Shown here: positions 5,636 through 10,393 of the stretch, piece by piece | Layout of the letters: the number at the start of each line of letters is the position of its first letter | How positions within the stretch are numbered: the first letter of the stretch is position 1 | Source of the DNA: JBBRMY01 sp038230595 | Lineage (GTDB): Bacteria > Bacteroidota > Ignavibacteria > Tepidaquicellales > Tepidaquicellaceae | Reading direction: 5' to 3' | DNA length: 10,393 nt | Assembly (NCBI GenBank): GCA_038230595.1 | Contig: JBBRMY010000096.1 | Span: 1 to 10,393 of the forward strand | Notes under the pieces: model-generated | Told to the model about the DNA's origin: nothing | Databases searched by the model: none | What the model saw: the letters and a program-made list of their open reading frames with translations, nothing else | Program-made: the position numbers and the translations under genes

Positions 5636-7714
5636 CTACTCAACGCCTGCAGCCCTCAACCCATTAACCACCACTACTGTTAATATATAAGCAGCTAAAG
5701 TAAATACAACTATCTGCAGAATCGGTATTCTCCAGCTTCCTGTTTCTTTCCGTGCGATCGCAGTTGTTGAAAGACATTGCATAGCAAACATAAAAAAGAC
5801 AATAAGACCTATCGTGGTTGCTGTAGTAAATAATTTCCGGTCTGTATTTCCGACTTTAGCATCTCTCATTGCGCTTATAAGTGAATTCTGGAGATTTGAC
5901 TCATCTTCATCAGTTACTTTAAATATCAATGCAAGCGAGCTTACAAACACTTCTCTGGCAGCAAATGTAGCAACAAGCGAAACACCGATCCTCCAGTCAA
6001 AGCCCATTGGCTTCATAACCGGCTCCATAAACTTCCCTAAATAAGCAGCATAGGAAGTTGAAAGCCTTTCAGCATCTTTATATTGTGAAAGCTTATCAGA
6101 AGAAACCTGTCCAGTAGAATCCTTCGGAACGTTTTTTATATCAGGATCATAATTCGGAAATGTAGTCATGAACCAGATAACAAGTGAAAGCACAAGTATT
6201 ACCGGTCCTGCTTTCTTTATATACTGCTTTGCATTTCTTGCAGTATTCTTTAAAGAAAAAATAAATTTAGGCTTTCTATAAGCTGGAAGTTCAAGAATAA
6301 AAGATGAGTTATCTTTTTCAGTCACAAGCTTTGCGCCGAACTTATTCATTACTGCTCCTACTATAAGAGACATGATTATAGTAACTATATATATGGTCGC
6401 AAAATATATTCCTCCTAACCAGGGTTTACTTTTCGGAGTCAAAAATCCAATAAGCAAAGCATAAACAGGTATTCTTGCGCTGCATGTCATTAAAGGCAGA
6501 ATGAAGATCGTTAAAAATCTTTCTCGTTTATTTGCAATTGTTCTGGCAGCCATAGTTGCAGGTATAGCGCAGGCAAATCCTGAGAGCATTGGAACGAATG
6601 AGCGACCGTTCAGACCGATCTTAGAAAGGGGACGGTCAACAAGCATTGCTCCTCTTGCAAGATATCCGGAGTCTTCAAGCAGCTCCATAATCAGAAAAAG
6701 AATTACGATCTGCGGAAGAAATACCATTACTGAGCCAATTCCGTTTATTATACCTTTTGAAATAAGATCACTGAATAGATTTTCTCCCATAGTATTCCCG
6801 GCAAAATCTGACAGCCAGCCGAATCCTGTACTAATAATATCCATCAAAGGCTGTGTAAGCCAGAAAATGCTGCTGAATGTTACAGCCATTATAAGGAAAA
6901 ATATTATAAGTCCCCAGAATTTATGCAGCAATATTTTGTCCAGCTTTATAGTGAACTCATCCGGCTTTACATAGGGACGTCTGTTATTAAGAACTGAAAG
7001 ATTTTCATTTATGTTTTCAATCTTTTTACTTAAATCGCTGGTTCCGTTCTTTCCTTTTCTTTTGTCTATTATTATTTTTGATTCTATATCTTCAATATTT
7101 TTAAAAGATTCCAGAAGTCTTCCGCGGCTTGTAATGTACTGGATAACGGGGGCAGTTTCTTCAGTTTTGCTATTAAGAACTTCAATTCTTTCTTTAACTT
7201 TAGTCAGCAGCTGTTCAAGACCTTTGCCGTTTCGCCCGTCAAATTTAACTACACAGCATCCAAGAATATTACTCAATTGCAGATCAGAAACTTCGTATCC
7301 TTTTTTCTCAAGAATGTCATTCATAGTAAGAACAATGATGACATTAAAGTTAGATTCGATAAGCTGCTTTACTAAAAATAAATGGCGGGAAAGCTGAGAA
7401 GTATCAACAGTTACAATCACTATATCAGGATTTCCAAATTCAGGATGTGAGTATAATGAATTTACCGAAACCTCTTCGTCAGGTGAGTAGGGAACAAGGC
7501 TGATAATTCCCGGTGAATCAAGAATATTTGCATTCACATGATGCTTACTCAGGATCCTGGAAATTGAATATTGTACTGTGGAGCCGGGATAATTTACAGT
7601 CTTTGCTTTTTTCCCGCTAAGATAATTGTAAAGGGTAGTCTTGCCTGAATTAGGCTGACCAATTAAAGCAATTAATGGTTCGGTCTTTTTTATTGAAGTT
7701 GTATTATTATGCAA
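5636..7714 (-). CDS. feoB: Ferrous iron transport protein B
   Basis: FeoB is the inner-membrane Fe(II) permease with an N-terminal cytosolic nucleotide-binding domain. The 692 residues cover all domains. In the NTPase domain, G1 is GQPNSGKT (19-26), switch I region PGSTV (43-47), G3 DSPG (66-69; usually DLPG), G4 TMND (130-133; usually NxxD) and the G5 region FDGRNGKG (158-165; usually SAxxGxG). A helical linker (about 180-262) leads to the membrane core with GYLARGAMLVDR (350-361), Gate motif GFACAIP (379-385, Cys382 and Pro385 conserved) and LPLMTCSARIPVY (406-418). The start is TTG: G1 begins at residue 19, no upstream start exists nearby, and the next Met is far inside the domain. The gene overlaps feoA by 25 bases. 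No FeoC gene is seen. Transport function is likely intact; nucleotide specificity is uncertain. Confidence 0.95.
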   Translation of the reverse strand: MHNNTTSIKKTEPLIALIGQPNSGKTTLYNYLSGKKAKTVNYPGSTVQYSISRILSKHHVNANILDSPGIISLVPYSPDEEVSVNSLYSHPEFGNPDIVIVTVDTSQLSRHLFLVKQLIESNFNVIIVLTMNDILEKKGYEVSDLQLSNILGCCVVKFDGRNGKGLEQLLTKVKERIEVLNSKTEETAPVIQYITSRGRLLESFKNIEDIESKIIIDKRKGKNGTSDLSKKIENINENLSVLNNRRPYVKPDEFTIKLDKILLHKFWGLIIFFLIMAVTFSSIFWLTQPLMDIISTGFGWLSDFAGNTMGENLFSDLISKGIINGIGSVMVFLPQIVILFLIMELLEDSGYLARGAMLVDRPLSKIGLNGRSFVPMLSGFACAIPATMAARTIANKRERFLTIFILPLMTCSARIPVYALLIGFLTPKSKPWLGGIYFATIYIVTIIMSLIVGAVMNKFGAKLVTEKDNSSFILELPAYRKPKFIFSLKNTARNAKQYIKKAGPVILVLSLVIWFMTTFPNYDPDIKNVPKDSTGQVSSDKLSQYKDAERLSTSYAAYLGKFMEPVMKPMGFDWRIGVSLVATFAAREVFVSSLALIFKVTDEDESNLQNSLISAMRDAKVGNTDRKLFTTATTIGLIVFFMFAMQCLSTTAIARKETGSWRIPILQIVVFTLAAYILTVVVVNGLRAAGVE

Positions 7715-7917
7715 GATGCTTCGTTCTTCCTGATAGCTATGATTGTACCTCTGATCGCAAAAGCCAAAGGGTCGTTGAATACCGGAACGTACAACAGTTC
7801 AATTGTTTGTCCGGGTGTAAATCCTATCTCTAATATTCTGTGGCTTGACGGATGATCATTATTTATATCTGTGATCAAAGCCATTTCACCTACTTTCATT
7901 TCAGCTGCTGTTGACAA
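7690..7917 (-). CDS. feoA: Ferrous iron transport protein A
   Basis: FeoA is a small cytosolic SH3-like protein that works with FeoB, probably by binding its cytosolic domain. The 75 residues fit the family: KVGEMALITDI (8-18), the core RILEIGFTPGQTIEL (27-41) and the C-terminal FAIRGTIIAIRKNEASCIII. The start is uncertain. TTG at 7917 directly follows the fur stop codon and gives the usual distance from the N-terminus to the first conserved Gly. An ATG at 7899 (residue 7) would leave only three residues before that Gly and an 18-base gap to fur. The end overlaps feoB by 25 bases, so translation is probably coupled along fur-feoA-feoB. The gene is in the same frame as fur, separated only by TAA. 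Confidence 0.9.
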   Translation of the reverse strand: MSTAAEMKVGEMALITDINNDHPSSHRILEIGFTPGQTIELLYVPVFNDPLAFAIRGTIIAIRKNEASCIIIQLQ

Positions 7918-8427
7918 TTATTTCTTTCGTTTTTCCGTAGAACTTTTTGGAGTGTTACTGATCTTCGGATGATCTTCATTTTTATAATCACAGTTCTTAA
8001 TATCTTCACATTCTGCAAAAACCTGTACAGTATGATCCAGCATTTTTAAATGCTCACCATTACTTAATTTAATTATCAGATCTTTTTCTATCTGCGGGTC
8101 TTCAAATTCTATTATCTTATTGCAGGCTACGCATATAATATGATAATGATGATTTCTTCCGACCTTTGTTTCATATCTTGTTCTCTCACCTTTAAAATTA
8201 TGCTTAGTAAGTATATCACACTCACTCATCAGGTCTAGAGTTTTATAAACAGTTGCTCTTGAAACATCGATCATATCGTTTTTCATCTTCAGGTAAAGCT
8301 CATCTGCATTGAAATGCCCAGCCATTGAAAGAGCAGTATCAAGAATTAAAAAACGCTCATTCGTTATGCGATGAGAATTCTTTTTAAGATAATCGATAAA
8401 TAAATTTCGGATATTTTCAGGTACCAC
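7918..8427 (-). CDS. fur: Ferric uptake regulator (Fur family)
   Basis: This metal-responsive repressor probably binds Fe(II) and represses iron-uptake genes. The position directly upstream of feoAB argues for Fur itself rather than Zur or PerR. At 169 residues it is slightly long, with a Lys/Ser-rich tail after residue 150. The winged helix has RITNERFLIL (20-29) and recognition helix SRATVYKTLDLM (56-67). Metal-site residues visible are H38 in GHFNADELY, HHYH (93-96), the structural CVAC pair (C99, C102), EFED (107-110), H132 and a second Cys pair C140/C146. The GTG start is forced: an in-frame TAA lies five codons upstream. No Shine-Dalgarno sequence is seen. A PerR-type peroxide sensor is not excluded by sequence alone. 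Confidence 0.93.
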   Translation of the reverse strand: MVPENIRNLFIDYLKKNSHRITNERFLILDTALSMAGHFNADELYLKMKNDMIDVSRATVYKTLDLMSECDILTKHNFKGERTRYETKVGRNHHYHIICVACNKIIEFEDPQIEKDLIIKLSNGEHLKMLDHTVQVFAECEDIKNCDYKNEDHPKISNTPKSSTEKRKK

Positions 8428-8435
8428 AGCTATTG

Positions 8436-8458
8436 TTATTTAGACTTAATATAGATAA
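8436..8458. promoter_or_regulatory. Possible Fur operator upstream of fur
   Basis: This 23-bp AT-rich imperfect palindrome (TTAT.TA at one end, TA.ATAA at the other) is symmetric at 16 of 22 non-central positions and lies 8 bases upstream of the fur start codon. The position suits autoregulation. The similarity to the gamma-proteobacterial Fur box is weak, and AT-rich DNA gives such palindromes readily. Confidence 0.25.
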
Positions 8459-8495
8459 AAACCCTGAATATTTAAATGCAGAACAAATTCTACAC

Positions 8496-8528
8496 TTTCC
8501 GATTAATTGCTTGAATCGGAAAATTTTT
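8496..8528 (+). other. 9-bp hairpin between divergent fur and the secreted-protein gene
   Basis: A perfect 9-bp stem (8496-8504 with 8514-8522, TTTCCGATT/AATCGGAAA) with a 9-base loop is followed by A and five T residues. It could be a weak terminator, a leader hairpin of the gene at 8564, or a protein-binding palindrome. The stem core TTCCGAT/ATCGGAA also occurs in the hairpin at 98-115. Confidence 0.45.
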
Positions 8529-8563
8529 ATATCTTATTCATAAATATCAAACAAAAAAATAAT

Positions 8564-8959
8564 ATGAGAACATTACAAGCCCGCTTTTCATTTTTGATAA
8601 TGCTTTGTCTTATCTTTACTGCTGCTAATACATATGCAGACGGAATCACAAAAAATGTAAAATTCAAAAAAGGAATGTATTCTGCCACTTACAGCAATTC
8701 AGTCGTCAGAGGGGACAGGGATAAATATATTTTAAAAGCGAGCAGAGAGCAGGTGATGGAAGTTAAGATCACCTCGGGTGAAAATAATGCAGTATTCCAG
8801 ATCCTGAATATAAAGACAGGAAAATTTCTGCCGAACGCCGGAGACGGTGATGATGCAATGAGCTGGAAAGGTACACTTCCGAGCAGTGGAAAATATAAGA
8901 TCATTGTCGGCGGTACAAGAGGGAATACAAGTTATGATATTACAATTGCAATTTTATAG
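8564..8959 (+). CDS. Secreted small beta-rich protein, PliG/PPC-like
   Basis: This 131-residue protein has a clear Sec signal peptide: MRTLQARFSF, a hydrophobic core LIMLCLIFTAA, and a likely signal peptidase I site after ANTYA (25). The mature part of about 106 residues has the pattern VKFKKGMYSATYS (32-44), DKYILKASREQVMEVKI (53-69), NAVFQI (75-80), then WKGTLPSSGKYKIIVGGTRG (101-120) and a C-terminal YDITIAI. That order of strands resembles the periplasmic g-type lysozyme inhibitor PliG and the bacterial pre-peptidase C-terminal (PPC) beta-sandwich. I recall this from family patterns, so the function is tentative. No Cys remains after cleavage. I chose ATG 8564 because it opens directly into the signal peptide; a TTG at 8507 would prepend 19 unlikely residues. 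It is divergent from fur and stands alone. Confidence 0.75.
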   Translation: MRTLQARFSFLIMLCLIFTAANTYADGITKNVKFKKGMYSATYSNSVVRGDRDKYILKASREQVMEVKITSGENNAVFQILNIKTGKFLPNAGDGDDAMSWKGTLPSSGKYKIIVGGTRGNTSYDITIAIL

Positions 8960-9030
8960 GTCGGACTTGTTAAAAGAACTTTAGAAAGCGGTGTTTAAGG
9001 CTCCACTAAAACCAAAATATTTATTCACCG

Positions 9031-9073
9031 AGTTAAACGTACCAGTCCCATGAAAGTGGTTTAAACTTTTTTT
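9031..9073 (+). terminator. Probable intrinsic terminator
   Basis: An 8-bp stem with one bulged A (9031-9038 AGTTAAAC with 9059-9067 GTTTAAACT) leads into seven T residues (9067-9073). It lies about 70 bases after the stop codon of the secreted-protein gene and probably ends that transcript. The loop is long (about 20 bases), which weakens the call. Confidence 0.5.
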
Positions 9074-9092
9074 ACGTTTTTCAAACGCTATC

Positions 9093-9116
9093 TGCAGGTG
9101 TTTATATTCACCAGCA
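9093..9116. other. Short hairpin in the gene-free region
   Basis: TGC-A-GGTG (9093-9100) pairs with CACC-A-GCA (9109-9116) around an 8-base AT loop, with one A-A mismatch. It lies between the terminator and the structured island. No function can be assigned. Confidence 0.35.
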
Positions 9117-9240
9117 AAAATTTATTGTGAAATATTACAGAACGAGTAAGAACAAAATAGATTTTGCCTACCCCTTATCCTTTTTGAGGTTGCATAAGCA
9201 TGCCTATACAAAAGAATGAAAATTTAAATGATCAAGCCAC

Positions 9241-9780
9241 ACGGCGAATTTAGTGGGCGAACTTAGTTCTCTCCCATGGTTTAGTTTTGGTTCCCAATGG
9301 AACCGCTCCAGTGAGGATATTAAATAAAATGATAAAACCATTTTAAGTATATCCTCTCAAAGAGGTCATGGCAAATTATTTTGCATGACATCCATATATG
9401 CAATTGTTTCAAATAGATTCTATTTCTAAACATAACTTCTAATACATTCACGCTGAGTTGAGTTTGTTACCTGCTACACCGAGTATCCAAGCCTTCTATA
9501 CAGCTTACAGGACGTTTCGTGTCATCGATGCAGATCCGACGAACAAGATAGATTGTTCAATCCTAAGGAACGAACTGCTTTAAGGACTGCCGGCATCATT
9601 TGTGACAGGTAACAACTTTTATAAACGAAATATATGATCTAATCTAATTCATGGCGAACCCCGTGGACCTGCTATGTTATAAGATGTTAAAATTGGTTTG
9701 GTTATAATCGGAAAACTATCCGAAACATTAATCATAAGCAACTGAGCTTCCGGCAATGAAAGCCTTATAAGAAATTTATT
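9241..9780. other. Gene-free structured island; possible structured RNA or decayed element
   Basis: I find no convincing coding frame here, yet GC is about 37% (200 of 540 by hand count), like the genes, while 9781-9960 is about 20%. Inverted repeats visible on reading: GGTTCC/GGAACC (9289-9294/9299-9304); GAGGATAT/ATATCCTC (9313-9320/9349-9356) enclosing AAAATG/CATTTT (9326-9331/9339-9344); GTCATG/CATGAC (9365-9370/9384-9389) extended by CAAA/TTTG; GAACAA/TTGTTC (9541-9546/9553-9558); a long-range perfect 10-bp pair TTGTTACCTG/CAGGTAACAA (9464-9473/9606-9615); TCGGA/TCCGA (9708-9712/9719-9723). I recognise no tmRNA, RNase P RNA, SRP RNA, 6S RNA, rRNA or tRNA. A structured RNA of unknown class, or remains of a mobile element, would both fit. 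Strand is undecided. Confidence 0.3.
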
Positions 9781-9973
9781 GAAAAAATTAAAAAGTGAGT
9801 TTACCATTTTTAAAAGTTTAGTTTTGTTGAAATATTTAATGATTTTAAAGTTTTTAATTTATGTAGGGTTTTACATCAATTTGATCTGATAAATCATGAA
9901 TTTAAATTTTCACCATTTTAACATTTTTAAAAAATTGGAAGCCATTAGAATATTTACTGGAAAAGCAGATTAA
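9781..9973. other. AT-rich spacer without visible gene
   Basis: This stretch is very AT-rich (about 20% GC over 9781-9960) with no open reading frame of note and no strong structure beyond short AT palindromes such as ATGTA/TACAT near 9860. It probably carries spacer or promoter-distal sequence only. Confidence 0.5.
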
Positions 9974-10011
9974 TTCTCAATATACCATACTAATATATGG
10001 TATTTTGAGAA
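9974..10011. repeat. 16-bp near-perfect inverted repeat
   Basis: TTCTCAATATACCATA (9974-9989) and TATGGTATTTTGAGAA (9996-10011) are reverse complements except for one base, separated by 6 bases. There is no T tract beyond the arm, so it is not a standard terminator. It sits about 80-100 bases upstream of the signal peptide of the pseudogene. It may be an operator, a cruciform-forming site or the end of a small element. Confidence 0.6.
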
Positions 10012-10109
10012 AAGATTTAAGTCAAAAATATTTGCACTTTAACACTGTATTTACTATCACATATATCTTGTTCAATAATCCCAATATAAAAATGTACAAA
10101 ACTACCCTC

Positions 10110-10393
10110 ATGAAAATATTCACTGCTTTTATCCTACTTGCGATCTCAATCAACGCAATCTCACAGACTAATCAAAAACCAATATACAAGTTTAGCTAAG
10201 AGAATTCGGATGTATTGCAATTGTTTTACCAGTATATTTTACAGGCGAAAGTGTAAGATTGAAAGGTTATATGAAATTAGAAAATGTTAAAAATGGGAAT
10301 GCTGGACTACTATTAATGATAGATGGAAAAGGCATGTTCAATTCGTGAAGTTTAATTCGGAACCAAGGGGAACAAAATATTTGTTTTCTTTTA
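10110..10393 (+). pseudogene. Remnant of a secreted protein with a Bacteroidota S41/erythromycin-esterase-type N-terminal domain
   Basis: ATG 10110 (or 10092) opens a clear signal peptide, MKIFTAFILLAISINAISQ, followed by TNQKPIYKFS and a stop at 10197-10199. In a different frame, 10202-10345 reads EFGCIAIVLPVYFTGESV, then RLKGYMKLENVKNGNAGLL and LMIDGKGMFNS, ending in TGA at 10346-10348. This second part matches, from memory, the jelly-roll-like domain that precedes S41 peptidase or erythromycin-esterase domains in Bacteroidota (GYxKxENVxxGxAGLxxxIDG). After it, GTKYLFSF in yet another frame resembles the next conserved strand (GTxxWxxYxF). So the gene has lost the stretch between the signal peptide and the domain and has at least two frame changes. 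It runs off the right edge. A sequencing error cannot explain the missing segment. Confidence 0.65.

Noticed and set aside
5814..7397. Plus-strand frames inside feoB, including one of 157 codons
   Set aside because: They lie antisense to conserved FeoB motifs. The 157-codon frame starts with a signal-peptide-like stretch only because it is antisense to hydrophobic membrane segments.
8507..8563. TTG start adding 19 residues to the secreted protein
   Set aside because: The extension would bury the signal peptide inside the protein and overlaps the 8496-8522 hairpin; ATG 8564 is much better.
9457..9612. Plus-strand open stretch of about 51 codons (contains CHRC and NPKERTALRTAG)
   Set aside because: It has no plausible start codon (a TGA lies directly before it), overlaps the long-range stem and resembles no family I know. 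It could still be a relic of a decayed gene.
9649..9778. Minus-strand open stretch of about 43 codons (contains SLPEAQLLMINVSD)
   Set aside because: Short, with no ATG near its beginning and no recognisable domain; probably chance openness.
9741..9780. Group II intron domain V-like element (GAGC...GGCAATGAAAGCC)
   Set aside because: The loop resembles domain V, but the lower stem does not pair and no intron 5' end or reverse transcriptase gene is present.
10005..10199. 64-codon frame as an intact small secreted protein
   Set aside because: Only the part from 10092 or 10110 looks real (signal peptide). It ends abruptly and the domain continues in another frame, so I call it part of a pseudogene.
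1..10393. tRNA, rRNA, CRISPR array, insertion sequence
   Set aside because: I found no tRNA T-loop/anticodon arrangement, no conserved rRNA segments, no regularly spaced direct repeats and no transposase coding sequence.

Overview
This AT-rich window is most likely from a member of the Bacteroidota/Chlorobiota/Ignavibacteriota group. The supporting signs are: (i) ten of the eleven intact genes have no convincing Shine-Dalgarno sequence, only A/T-rich leaders; (ii) candidate promoter elements resemble the TTG / TAnnTTTG type of that group; (iii) the right edge holds a broken gene with a secreted N-terminal domain familiar from Bacteroidota S41-peptidase or erythromycin-esterase-like proteins. 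Ignavibacteria is my best guess, but no 16S gene or marker phylogeny is available here to prove it.

Left part (1-4957, plus strand): a 5' region with a strong hairpin (88-128), rpsU (bS21) with its own terminator, an hpt-ftsH pair with a terminator, a membrane CTP-dependent diacylglycerol/polyprenol kinase-like gene, and ychF. These are housekeeping genes for ribosome assembly and translation, purine salvage, membrane protein quality control and lipid phosphorylation. rpsU is the one gene with a credible Shine-Dalgarno sequence, which recalls the bS21 / anti-Shine-Dalgarno autoregulation described in Flavobacteriia.

Middle part (4973-8427, minus strand): a HigB-HigA type II toxin-antitoxin pair lies downstream of an iron operon fur-feoA-feoB. 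Fur senses Fe(II), FeoA is the small SH3-like accessory protein, and FeoB is the ferrous iron permease with a cytosolic NTPase domain. Fur and FeoA are in the same frame, separated by a single TAA, and FeoA overlaps FeoB by 25 bases, so the three are tightly coupled. FeoB has unusual nucleotide-binding motifs (G4 reads TMND instead of NxxD).

Right part (8428-10393, plus strand): an intergenic region divergent from fur holds a possible Fur operator and a 9-bp hairpin. Next comes a small secreted beta-rich protein resembling PliG-type lysozyme inhibitors / PPC domains, then a terminator. About 0.9 kb without a recognisable gene follows. Its 9241-9780 section has coding-like GC (about 37% by hand count, against about 20% for 9781-9960) and many inverted repeats, so it may encode a structured RNA or be a decayed element. 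A near-perfect 16-bp palindrome (9974-10011) and a pseudogene remnant end the window.
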